From Mycobacteriales bacterium (GTDB taxonomy: Bacteria > Actinomycetota > Actinomycetes > Mycobacteriales > CADCTP01), in the NCBI GenBank assembly GCA_035995165.1, contig DASYKU010000026.1:1-33669 (forward strand): a stretch of 33,669 bases of DNA. Direction: 5' to 3'. The notes under the pieces are model-generated. The model worked only from the letters and a program-made list of their open reading frames with translations, was not told the origin of the DNA and ran no database searches. The position numbers and the translations under genes were made by a program. Below are positions 9,163 to 20,645 of this stretch, in pieces. How positions within the stretch are numbered: the stretch's first letter is position 1; each line of letters opens with the position of its first letter.

Positions 9163-9189
9163 GCCCTCGTGGACACGGGGGCTCTTTTT
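9161..9189 (+). terminator. Intrinsic terminator (attenuator) upstream of leuS
   Basis: GAGCCCTCGT (9161-9170) pairs with ACGGGGGCTC (9175-9184) through ten pairs, one of them G-U, around a GGAC loop. TTTTT (9185-9189) follows directly, then C and TT. T-runs are rare in this GC-rich window, so the tract stands out. It ends 43 nt before the leuS start, so it would abort the leuS transcript unless prevented. Confidence 0.85.
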
Positions 9190-9232
9190 CTTGCCTCACC
9201 GCCGGGAACGAGCCTCGACAGGAGCGACGACG

Positions 9233-11692
<2,460 letters not shown>

Positions 11693-11710
11693 GCCCGATA
11701 CGGTGCTCAC

Positions 11711-12559
11711 ATGGGTGGTCGCGTCGCGGTGGTGACCGACTCGACCGCCTACCTCCCCGACGGCGTCGCGGAGCAGCTGTCGATCCGGGTCGTGCCGCTG
11801 CAGGTCGTGCTCGGCGGCCGTTCGGGGGCCGAGGGCAGCGAGGTGACGCCGGCCGAGGTGGCCACCGCGCTGTCGGCCTGGATCCCGGTCAGCACGTCCC
11901 GGCCGACCCCGGCGGAGTTCGCCGCGGTCTATCGGGACGCGCTCGAGCGCGGCGCGTCCGCGGTCGTCTCGCTGCACCTGTCCCGGGAGCTGTCCGGCAC
12001 CTGGGACTCTGCTCGGCTGGCGGCCGCCGAGGTGGACTCCGAGCTGATCCGGGTGGTCGACTCCCGTTCGGCCGCGATGGGCCTCGGCTTCGCGGTGCTG
12101 GCCGCAGCGAGGGCCGCGGAGGCGGGCAGCACCCCGGACCAGGTGTACGCGGCCGCCGTGGGCACGGCCGAACGCACCACCACGCTGTTCTACGTCGACA
12201 CCCTGGAGCACCTGCGCCGCGGCGGACGCATCGGCGCGGCCCAGGCCCTGCTCGGCACCGCGCTCTCGGTCAAGCCGATCCTGCACGTCAAGGAAGGCCG
12301 GATCGTCCCGCTGGAGAAGGTCCGGACGGTCAGCAAGGGGATCGCCCGGCTCGAGGCGCTGGCGGTCGCGGCCGCCGGCGACGGGCCCGCGGATGTCGCC
12401 GTGCAGCACCTGGCCGCCGCCGAACGGGCGGCGCTGCTGGCCGACCGGCTGCGCGCCCGGCTGCCGCGGGCCGGCCAGTTCTACGCCTCGGAGATCGGGG
12501 CGGTCGTCGGAGCCCACGTGGGACCCGGTGTGCTGGGTGTCGTCGTGGTGCGCCACTGA
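11711..12559 (+). CDS. DegV family fatty-acid-binding protein
   Basis: A 282-residue DegV-family protein. These proteins bind a fatty acid and, in Firmicutes, present it to fatty acid kinase. The N-terminus VAVVTDSTAYLPDGVAEQLSIRVVPLQV and the later FYVDTLEHLRRGGRIGAAQALLGTALSVKPIL are diagnostic; the Ser/Thr residues in STSRPTP and SRELSGT line the lipid site in the family. ATG 11711 is preceded by TACGGT (11699-11704) at exactly 6 nt, suggesting its own leaderless transcript although leuS ends only 18 bp upstream. M. tuberculosis has a DegV gene at the same place (Rv2417c). The partner kinase is not in this window. Confidence 0.92.
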   Translation: MGGRVAVVTDSTAYLPDGVAEQLSIRVVPLQVVLGGRSGAEGSEVTPAEVATALSAWIPVSTSRPTPAEFAAVYRDALERGASAVVSLHLSRELSGTWDSARLAAAEVDSELIRVVDSRSAAMGLGFAVLAAARAAEAGSTPDQVYAAAVGTAERTTTLFYVDTLEHLRRGGRIGAAQALLGTALSVKPILHVKEGRIVPLEKVRTVSKGIARLEALAVAAAGDGPADVAVQHLAAAERAALLADRLRARLPRAGQFYASEIGAVVGAHVGPGVLGVVVVRH

Positions 12560-12701
12560 CGTAGTGCGCAGCATCCGTGCAGCGCAACGGCGGGTGACGA
12601 TCGTTCTGCCGATCAGCCGTATCAGACGGTGCGGTTCGCTGCTCCTACCAGTCGAGAGTGAGGGTCTACCACCGGAGTCATCCCGGTGGAAGGCGCGACA
12701 G

Positions 12702-12836
12702 ATGGCGGCGACCAGCGATCGAGGATCTATGACCGTGCACGGAAGCCCGACCACCGAGCTGAGGGGTGATCCCCCTTCCGTTCCGGCCGGGTCCTGCGGT
12801 CCCGTGGTGCCCGTCGACAGGGAGGGGAAGCAATGA
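12702..12836 (+). CDS. Possible small ORF (35-44 residues) coupled to the next gene
   Basis: The frame can start at ATG 12702 (GGAAGG upstream) or ATG 12729 (GAGG four nt upstream; MTVHGSPTTELRGDPP) and ends at TGA 12834-12836. Its stop overlaps the ATG of the 164-residue gene (ATGA), the usual sign of translational coupling. The peptide is hydrophilic and Pro/Gly-rich with a single Cys and a basic end (DREGKQ). No family is recognised. It may be only an untranslated leader. Upstream, 12669-12689 forms a 7-bp perfect hairpin (CCACCGG/CCGGTGG); otherwise the gap after degV holds nothing recognisable. Confidence 0.35.
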   Translation: MAATSDRGSMTVHGSPTTELRGDPPSVPAGSCGPVVPVDREGKQ

Positions 12837-13327
12837 CCGCCATGGCTGGTGGCGATGCCCTGCTGGGCGAGCTGCAGGCATTGCTGGCGCGACTCGACCC
12901 CGTGCCACCGCAGCTGCTCGACCAGGTGCGCCGCGCGTTCTGCTGGCGAACCATCGACGCCGAGCTCGCGGAGCTGTCGTTCGACTCGCTGGTGGACCGG
13001 GAGCCGGCGCTCGCCGTCCGGGCGGGCGGCGACACCGCGCTCGAGCCGCGGATGCTCGGCTTCGGCGCGGTGGTCGACGGCGAGGATCTCTCGATCGAGG
13101 TCGAAGCCAGCTTCAGTGACGGCCGGTGCGTGCTGGTCGGCCAGCTCTGGCCAGCCGACGCCGCGGTCGTCGAGGTTCAGGCGGGTGCCGGGCAGTCCAG
13201 CGAGGTCCCGGCCGACGAGCTCGGACGTTTCCTGGTCGACCCCGTCCCGAGCGGGCCGGTACGACTGCGCGTCGAGCACGCGGGCCGCGTGGTGCAGACC
13301 ACCTGGGTCTCCTACGCGTCCGGCTGA
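12833..13327 (+). CDS. Hypothetical protein, 164 residues (actinobacterial, unknown function)
   Basis: A soluble acidic protein with no signal peptide or membrane helix. Residues 1-60 look helical (ELQALLARLDPVPPQLLDQVRRAFCWRTIDAELAELSFDS). Residues 60-164 are beta-rich, ending RLRVEHAGRVVQTTWVSYASG. Similar-looking proteins occur, as far as I recall, beside sigma-factor and CHAT-domain genes in actinobacteria; neither is present here, so this copy would be an orphan. It starts with ATG after AGGGAGGGG, with the start overlapping the stop of a small ORF. It ends 151 bp before comEA. Confidence 0.75.
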   Translation: MTAMAGGDALLGELQALLARLDPVPPQLLDQVRRAFCWRTIDAELAELSFDSLVDREPALAVRAGGDTALEPRMLGFGAVVDGEDLSIEVEASFSDGRCVLVGQLWPADAAVVEVQAGAGQSSEVPADELGRFLVDPVPSGPVRLRVEHAGRVVQTTWVSYASG

Positions 13328-13395
13328 CGCCGCGGTGCGCGGCTCGATCTCCCTCATGGCGGCGAAGGTAGGCGGCCGATCACGGTCGTCAAAGT

Positions 13396-13426
13396 CGTCG
13401 TCCACAGGCTCGACCGTCGTCCACAG
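13396..13426 (+). repeat. Direct repeat upstream of comEA
   Basis: CGTCGTCCACAG occurs at 13396-13407 and again at 13415-13426, exactly 19 bp apart, about 55 bp before the comEA start. Related TCCACA/TGTGGA words recur in the first codons of comEA (TCCACTGTGGA near 13618). The core differs from the actinobacterial DnaA box (TTGTCCACA) by one base. It could be a regulator site for the comEA-comEC-holA operon. Confidence 0.5.
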
Positions 13427-13478
13427 ATCGGCGATCGAGGCTTCTCCGGGTTGAGCCGACGCTCCTACCGTTCGTCTC

Positions 13479-14333
13479 GTGCGAACAGTTCTCCGCGGTC
13501 GCGACCGTCCCTCCACAAGCGACGCCGTACTGCGCCGATTGCGGCTCCTACTGGGATCTCCGGACGCTCCCTCGCCGTCCATAGTGGACATGGGCGTACG
13601 GCCAGCCATTGCCGGGTCCACTGTGGAGGATGACACTCCCGGTGTCGTATCCGAGCAGCCGGCCGTCGCGCGGTGGCGGCGGGCCGCGGACCGGTGGTCG
13701 CCGGTCGGTCTGCGTGGCGCCCGCGCCGATCCGGGGCGGCGAGGCGCATCCGTCTTGGTGCTGGTCGCGATCCTGGCCGCCCTCGTCGTCGGGGCGATGG
13801 TCTGGCAAGGACGACCCAAGCCCGAGGGAATCACGCCGCCGGCCGTGCTCTCCGCCGCCGACCCGAGTTCGACCGCCGGTCCATCCGCGTCGGCGACGGC
13901 GATCGTCGTGGCCGTGACGGGGAAGGTGCGGCGTCCGGGCGTGGTGACGATCCCGGCAGGCGCGCGGGTGATCGACGCGGTCCGGGCGGCCGGCGGCCCA
14001 GTGCCGGGCGCCGACCTGGCGACGCTCAACCTCGCCCGCAAGCTCGCGGACGGTGAGCTGGTCGCGGTGGGCGTGCCCGCACCGCCGGCGGGCGGCGACC
14101 CGGCGGCAGCAGCCGGAGATCCGGCGGCAGGTGGCACCGCGGGGCCCGTCGACCTGAACACGGCGACGCTCGCCGAGCTGGACACACTGCCGGGAGTCGG
14201 TCCGGTGCTCGCCCAGCGGATCCTCGACTGGCGAATCCAGCACGGCCAGTTCGCCACCGTCGATCAGCTCGCCGACGTGCCCGGGATCGGCGACTCGCGA
14301 ATGGCGCAGCTGCGAGACCTGGTCCGCGTCTGA
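13479..14333 (+). CDS. comEA: ComEA family DNA-binding protein
   Basis: A 284-residue membrane-anchored DNA-binding protein of the DNA-uptake machinery. A cytoplasmic, Arg-rich N-terminus with RRLRLLLG precedes one membrane helix (about residues 90-110). Then comes a SLBB-like domain (VAVTGKVRRPGVVTIPAGARVIDAVRAAGG, about 143-172), an Ala/Gly linker, and a helix-hairpin-helix pair (VDLNTATLAELDTLPGVGPVLAQRI and VDQLADVPGIGDSRMAQL). The GTG start at 13479 is preceded by TACCGT (13466-13471) at exactly 7 nt, compatible with a leaderless transcript. Its TGA overlaps the comEC ATG (TGATG). In actinobacteria the pair is common without proven natural competence. Confidence 0.93.
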   Translation: MRTVLRGRDRPSTSDAVLRRLRLLLGSPDAPSPSIVDMGVRPAIAGSTVEDDTPGVVSEQPAVARWRRAADRWSPVGLRGARADPGRRGASVLVLVAILAALVVGAMVWQGRPKPEGITPPAVLSAADPSSTAGPSASATAIVVAVTGKVRRPGVVTIPAGARVIDAVRAAGGPVPGADLATLNLARKLADGELVAVGVPAPPAGGDPAAAAGDPAAGGTAGPVDLNTATLAELDTLPGVGPVLAQRILDWRIQHGQFATVDQLADVPGIGDSRMAQLRDLVRV

Positions 14334-16654
14334 TGGCCGAGACCGCCGTTCCGCCTCCGGCCGACCTGCGTCTGGCGCTGGGTGCGGTGGCCGCCTGGTT
14401 GAGCGTGCTGGCCGCACTAGCGGTCCCGGCCACCACGGGCGCCGTCCTCGGAGCGTTCGCCTTGATGGCGGGTCTGGCCACGCTGGCCGGACGGCGGCGC
14501 TGGTCGGCCGCCGTGGCGCTCGTGCTCGGCTGCGCCGGAGCGGCGGCGTTGGCGACCGCGGTCCGGGTCGCCGCCGTCGAACATTCGCCGGTGAGTGCTC
14601 TGGCCGACCGTGGAGCCGGCGTGACCGTCGAGCTCGTCGTCAGCGACGATCCGCGCCCGCTGACCGTCACTGCCGGGCCTCCTCGGGTGATCGTCGGCGC
14701 GAAGCTCCGCAAGGTCACCACCGGTGGCCGGACCTGGGACCTGTCCGGCCGGCTGCTCGTCCTGGCTCCGGCGAAGGGGTGGAGTGGGCTGCTGCCGAGC
14801 CAGCGGGTCCGGGTCGACGGCCGGCTCGCGCCGCCTGACCGCGGCGACCTCACCCTCGCAGTCCTGTCCGTCCGGGCGGCTCCGACCGACGTCGGGCCAC
14901 CATCCGCCGTCCAGACCGCCGCCGGGCGCGTCCGCGCCGGGTTACGGGACGCGTCCGGCGTGCTGCCGGAGGGTCCACGCGGGCTACTTCCCGGTCTGGT
15001 CGACGGGGATGTCAGCGGCCTGGCCCCCGCACTCTCCGACGACTTCAAGACGGCCGGGTTGTCCCACCTGACCGCCGTCAGCGGTACCAACGTGGCGATC
15101 GTGACCGGCGCGATCCTCCTGCTCCTCAGGGCGATGACGGTCGGGCCGCGGACGTCGGCGGTGGCTGCCGGCGTGGCCATCGCCGGCTTCGTCGTGCTCG
15201 CGCGCCCGTCGCCGAGCGTGCTGCGGGCCGCGGTGATGGGCGCTCTCGCGCTGCTGGCCATGGCGACGGGCCGGCCCCGATCCGCGTTGCCTGCCTTGGG
15301 CGCGGCCGTCCTGACCCTCGTGTTCGTCTCGCCGCCGCTGGCGCGGGATCCAGGCTTCGCGTTGTCCGTACTCGCCACCGCCGGCCTGATCCTGCTGGGT
15401 CCCGGCTGGGCAGCACGGCTGCGAGCCCGCGGGTTTCCGCCCGGCATCGCCGAGGCGCTCGCCGTACCCGCGGCGGCCACGGTGGCGACAGCGCCGGTCA
15501 TCGCGGCGATCAGCGGCACGGTCAGCCTCGTCTCCATCCCGGCGAACCTGCTGGCGGAACCGGCCGTCGCGCCCGCCACGGTGCTTGGAGTGCTGGCCGC
15601 GGTCGCCTCGCCGGTGTCGGGTACGGCGGCGGAGTGGCTGGCGTGGACAGCCGGTCTGCCGGTTCGCTGGCTCGTCGCCGTCGGAACCCGGGCCGCGCAC
15701 CTGCCGGACGCCGCGGTCTCTTGGCCGGGTGGCACCACGGGTGCGCTGGTCCTCGTGGTCGCCTTCGTCGCCGGGGTCGCGCTCGTGCGCTGGCGGCCGG
15801 CCCGGCGGATCGCGATCGCCGTCGCGGCCGGCGCCGCGGTGGTCCTGGTGCCGGTACGGACGGTGCTGCCGGGGTGGCCGCCGCCGGGCTGGTTGTTCGT
15901 CGCCTGCTCGGTCGGTCAGGGCGACGCGCTCGCGGTGCATGCCGGGGCAGGAGCGGCGATGGTCGTCGACGCCGGCCCGGATCCGGTCGCCGTCGACGGG
16001 TGCCTGCGTCGGCTCGGCGTCCGGTCGGTGCCACTCCTGCTGCTCACGCACATGCACGCCGACCATGTCGACGGACTTGCCGGCGTCCTGCGGGGACGGT
16101 CGGCGGGGGAGATCGATGTCGGGCCGTCGCGTGAACCGGCCACCGGCTGGCAGGAGGTACAGGACGGCGCCCGGCGCGACGGCCTGGTGGTCCGAACCGT
16201 CTCGGTGGGAGAGCGCCGGCAGTTCGGCGGGCTGGTCGTGGACGTACTCGCGCCGCGGGAGCCGTTCCGCGGCACCCGGTCTGACCCGAACAACTCCTCG
16301 GTGGTGCTCCGGGTCGCGACGGGCGGCGAGACGTTGCTGCTCACCGGCGACGTGGAAGTCGAAGCCCAGGACGCGCTGGTCCGGTCCGGCCTCGACCTGC
16401 GAGCCGACGTCCTCAAGGTCCCGCATCACGGCAGCGCCTACCAGAGCCCGGCGTTCCTGCGGGCGGTCGGCGCCCGAGTCGGGGTCGTCTCGGTCGGCAA
16501 GGACAACGACTACGGCCATCCGTCGCCGGTGCTGCTCCACGAGCTGGACCGGATCGGCACCCGGGCGTTCCGGACCGACCTCGAGGGCGACGTCGCGTTC
16601 TGTGTGCAGGACCGGAAACTCGTGGTCGTCAGCCGGTCCGGAAGGCCGCCGTGA
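14333..16654 (+). CDS. comEC: ComEC/Rec2 DNA-uptake channel protein
   Basis: A 773-residue polytopic membrane protein that in competent bacteria carries single-stranded DNA across the membrane. N-terminal helices are followed by a DUF4131-like extracellular domain (about 90-190), the competence domain with SHLTAVSGTNVAIVTGAI (about 243-260), many further helices to about 515, and a C-terminal metallo-beta-lactamase-like domain with THMHADHVDGL (HxHxDH, about 563-573) and KVPHHGSAYQS (about 695). The full architecture and intact metal ligands suggest a functional protein. The ATG overlaps the comEA stop, and the gene is followed at once by holA. Confidence 0.95.
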   Translation: MAETAVPPPADLRLALGAVAAWLSVLAALAVPATTGAVLGAFALMAGLATLAGRRRWSAAVALVLGCAGAAALATAVRVAAVEHSPVSALADRGAGVTVELVVSDDPRPLTVTAGPPRVIVGAKLRKVTTGGRTWDLSGRLLVLAPAKGWSGLLPSQRVRVDGRLAPPDRGDLTLAVLSVRAAPTDVGPPSAVQTAAGRVRAGLRDASGVLPEGPRGLLPGLVDGDVSGLAPALSDDFKTAGLSHLTAVSGTNVAIVTGAILLLLRAMTVGPRTSAVAAGVAIAGFVVLARPSPSVLRAAVMGALALLAMATGRPRSALPALGAAVLTLVFVSPPLARDPGFALSVLATAGLILLGPGWAARLRARGFPPGIAEALAVPAAATVATAPVIAAISGTVSLVSIPANLLAEPAVAPATVLGVLAAVASPVSGTAAEWLAWTAGLPVRWLVAVGTRAAHLPDAAVSWPGGTTGALVLVVAFVAGVALVRWRPARRIAIAVAAGAAVVLVPVRTVLPGWPPPGWLFVACSVGQGDALAVHAGAGAAMVVDAGPDPVAVDGCLRRLGVRSVPLLLLTHMHADHVDGLAGVLRGRSAGEIDVGPSREPATGWQEVQDGARRDGLVVRTVSVGERRQFGGLVVDVLAPREPFRGTRSDPNNSSVVLRVATGGETLLLTGDVEVEAQDALVRSGLDLRADVLKVPHHGSAYQSPAFLRAVGARVGVVSVGKDNDYGHPSPVLLHELDRIGTRAFRTDLEGDVAFCVQDRKLVVVSRSGRPP

Positions 16655-16707
16655 CCGCGGGTGTGCGCGTCGCCGGGCCGGGCCGGCGTCCGTGCCAGGA
16701 TGGCGGC

Positions 16708-17676
16708 GTGGCTGAATCGCTGGACGCCCCGCTGCGGCTGGTGCTGGGGGACGAGGAACTGCTGGTCTCCCGGGCGATCGCCGAGGTCGCCGCCGCTGCC
16801 CGGGCCGCCGATCCCGAAGCCGACATCCGGGAGCTGGCCGCGTCCGAGCTCGCCGCGGCCGATCTGTTCGACCTGCTCAGCCCCGCACTGTTCGGCGGTC
16901 GCCGGGTCGTCGTGGTCCGTGGCGCGCACGAGGCCAAGGCCGACGTCGTCGACGCGCTCCGGTCGTACGTGACCGATCCGGCCGACGAGGTCGTGCTCGT
17001 GGTCGCCCACCCCGGCGGGGCGCGCGGGAAGGCGTTGGTCGACGCGGTCCGCAAGGCCGGTGCGGTGGTCGTCGAGTGCGTGAAGCTGACCCGGGCCGAG
17101 GAACGGCAGGCGTTCGTGCGGGCCGAGATCCGGCGGTTCGGCGGGGCGATCACCGCCGGGGCCGTCGCGGTCCTGCTCGACGCCGTCGGCAACGACCTGC
17201 GGGAGCTGTCCACCGCCTGCTCCCAGCTGGTGTCGGACACCGGCGGGCGCATCGACGCCGAGGCGGTCACGCGCTATCACCGGGGTCGGGCGGAGGTCAC
17301 CGGGTTCGCGGTCGCGGATCGGGCCGTCGTCGGGGACGTGCCGGGCGCGCTGGAGGTGCTGCGCTGGGCGCTGGCGGTGGGCGTCGCGCACGTCCTGGTC
17401 GCCGACGCGCTGGCGGACGGGGTGCGGTCCATCGCCCGGGTCAGCTCCGCCGGCCGGGGCAACCCGTACGCGATGGCCAGCTCGCTCGGGATGCCGCCCT
17501 GGAAGGTCAAGCGCGCCCAGTCGCAGGCGCGGGGCTGGAGCGCGACCGGGCTGAGCCGGGCGATGCGGACCGTCGCCGACCTGAATGCCGACGTCAAGGG
17601 CGTGGCGGCTGATCCGTCGTACGCGCTGGAGGCCGCCATCCAGGCCTTGGCCATCGCCCGGGCCACCTCGGACTAG
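16708..17676 (+). CDS. holA: DNA polymerase III subunit delta
   Basis: A 322-residue clamp-loader subunit that opens the beta clamp. APLRLVLGDEELLVSRAIAEV near the N-terminus is the standard actinobacterial opening. ELAASELAAADLFDLLSPALFGGRRVVVVR (about 35-65) and the C-terminal GMPPWKVKRAQSQARGWSATGLSRAM are family features. GTG 16708 was preferred because AGGA lies 7 nt upstream. An in-frame GTG at 16651 overlapping the comEC stop would add 19 residues unlike the family. Position after comEC is conserved in many bacteria. A strong hairpin follows the gene. Confidence 0.93.
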   Translation: MAESLDAPLRLVLGDEELLVSRAIAEVAAAARAADPEADIRELAASELAAADLFDLLSPALFGGRRVVVVRGAHEAKADVVDALRSYVTDPADEVVLVVAHPGGARGKALVDAVRKAGAVVVECVKLTRAEERQAFVRAEIRRFGGAITAGAVAVLLDAVGNDLRELSTACSQLVSDTGGRIDAEAVTRYHRGRAEVTGFAVADRAVVGDVPGALEVLRWALAVGVAHVLVADALADGVRSIARVSSAGRGNPYAMASSLGMPPWKVKRAQSQARGWSATGLSRAMRTVADLNADVKGVAADPSYALEAAIQALAIARATSD

Positions 17677-17701
17677 GCCACCTGGGGCGGGTTGCAGACA
17701 T

Positions 17702-17737
17702 GCCGAAGAGCCGGCACCTCGGTGCCGGCTCTTCGGC
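17702..17737. terminator. Bidirectional hairpin terminator between holA and rpsT
   Basis: GCCGAAGAGCCGGCACC (17702-17718) and its exact reverse complement (17721-17737) are separated by TC, a perfect 17-bp inverted repeat. It lies 25 bp after holA and 24 bp after the convergent rpsT, so it can end transcription from both sides. There is no long T-run on either side, as usual in high-GC actinobacteria. Confidence 0.88.
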
Positions 17738-17761
17738 GGAGCTGTGGAACTGAGCGGGAAC

Positions 17762-18022
17762 TCAGATGGCGTTGGCGCGCTGCGCCATCGCCGACTTCTT
17801 GTTCGCCGCCTGGTTCGGGTGGATGACGCCCTTGCTCGCCGCCTTGTCCAGCTGGCGCGACGCGTACTGCAGGGCGACGTCAGCCTGCTCGCGGTCGCCG
17901 GAGTCCGCGGCCTCGCGGAACCGCCGGACAGCCGTCTTGAGGGACGACTTCACCGACTTGTTGCGCAGGCGCGCCTTCTCGTTGGTCTTGATGCGCTTGA
18001 GCTGGGACTTGATGTTCGCCAC
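17762..18022 (-). CDS. rpsT: 30S ribosomal protein bS20
   Basis: An 86-residue basic protein starting [20 protein letters not shown] and ending AMAQRANAI, typical of bS20, which binds 16S rRNA early in 30S assembly. GTG 18022 gives the standard start and has GAGG 7 nt upstream; the in-frame ATG at 18040 would add six residues (MTRGSR) foreign to the family. It is convergent with holA and divergent from lepA, the usual arrangement in actinobacteria. Confidence 0.97.
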   Translation of the reverse strand: MANIKSQLKRIKTNEKARLRNKSVKSSLKTAVRRFREAADSGDREQADVALQYASRQLDKAASKGVIHPNQAANKKSAMAQRANAI

Positions 18023-18092
18023 GCGGGAGCCTCGGGTCATTCGTCGGGAATGTGGGCGCGCGGCACCCAAGCGGGCTCCGGCGCGACGAGTC

Positions 18093-18122
18093 AGGTTACC
18101 AGCCGCGCGGGAGTGGGCCCAA
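18093..18122 (-). promoter_or_regulatory. Candidate rpsT promoter
   Basis: On the minus strand, TTGGGC (18122-18117) and TAACCT (18098-18093) are separated by 18 bp and fit -35 and -10 boxes of the housekeeping sigma factor. The leader to the rpsT GTG would be about 65-70 nt. No clear matching promoter was seen for the divergent lepA. Confidence 0.5.
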
Positions 18123-18194
18123 ACGGTGCCTGTCCGGCAACCCGACCCGACGTGGGACGATGAAGGAACCGCCCCACGACCCGAACGGACCTGC

Positions 18195-20003
<1,809 letters not shown>

Positions 20004-20088
20004 CCGCCGGCTGTCAACCCAGGAGGGCGGTGCTGGGGACGACGGCGAGGGCTGTGGACGGAGCGCGGAAGTTGTCGGTGGTGGGTCG

Positions 20089-20106
20089 GAACCTTGAGCG
20101 AGGTTC
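20089..20106. promoter_or_regulatory. Inverted repeat before the Uma2 gene, possible operator
   Basis: GAACCT-N6-AGGTTC is a perfect 6-bp dyad with a 6-bp spacer, 18-35 bp before the Uma2 start. Its position suits an operator or a 5' hairpin. No regulator gene is adjacent. Confidence 0.35.
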
Positions 20107-20123
20107 GATCCGAGGAGGAGCCG

Positions 20124-20615
20124 ATGATGACCGAGATGCTCGACGGCGCGGTGTTCCTGAGCCCGTCACCGGGATTCGGGCATGCCGATGCCGTGCTCGC
20201 GTTGGCAGGCCTCCTGCGGGCGGCCGCGCCGGCGGACCTGCGGGTGCTCGGGGCGCCGTTCCCGGTGCGGCTGGGCCGCCAGACCGAGCTGCGGCCGGAC
20301 CTGATGGTCGCGCGGTACGCAGACCTGGTGCGGGACGAGCTGACCGAGCCGCCGCTGCTGGCCGTCGAGGTCCGCTCGCCCGCGACTGACCTGGTCGACC
20401 GCTGTCTCAAGCGGTCGGTCTATGCCCGGTATCGGGTGCCGGGCTACTGGCTGGTCGATCCGGAGACGCCCGCGCTGATCGCGCTGGAGCTGGACGAGGA
20501 CGGCGACTACCGGGCGGTCGCGGACGTGGTCGGGGCGGAGACGTTCACCGCAGTCCGACCGTTCGCGGTCCGGGTGAGCCCGCTGGCGCTGGTGGCGGGG
20601 ATTCGGCCGTGCTGA
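20124..20615 (+). CDS. Uma2 family (PD-(D/E)XK fold) protein
   Basis: A 163-residue Uma2-type protein of the restriction-endonuclease fold. Family features are GFGHADAVLALAGLL, LRPDLMVARYADL (the Asp of the active site), LLAVEVRSPATDLVDRCLKRSVYARYRVPGYWLVDPE (VEVxSPxT carrying the Glu and following residues) and the C-terminal beta hairpins. The Lys of ExK is not obvious at the usual position. ATG 20124 or ATG 20127 follows the strong GAGGAGGAG; the TTG at 20094 upstream of that site is unlikely. The biological role of Uma2 proteins is unresolved; they are abundant in actinobacteria and cyanobacteria and often occur singly, as here. Confidence 0.85.
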   Translation: MMTEMLDGAVFLSPSPGFGHADAVLALAGLLRAAAPADLRVLGAPFPVRLGRQTELRPDLMVARYADLVRDELTEPPLLAVEVRSPATDLVDRCLKRSVYARYRVPGYWLVDPETPALIALELDEDGDYRAVADVVGAETFTAVRPFAVRVSPLALVAGIRPC

Positions 20616-20645
20616 GGACCGTGTGCCGGTGGCACGATCGGCGAC

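Noticed and set aside
9191-9232. leuS start at TTG 9191
   Set aside because: It would start in the U-tract of the terminator; ATG 9233 has AGGAG at 8 nt and the normal LeuRS N-terminus.
13398-13425. Two DnaA-like boxes suggesting an origin
   Set aside because: Each core (TCGTCCACA) has a mismatch; there are only two, and no AT-rich region or dnaA/dnaN genes. Kept only as a direct repeat.
17766-18194. N-terminal extension of lepA
   Set aside because: It is antisense to rpsT; normal LepA proteins begin near GTG 18195.
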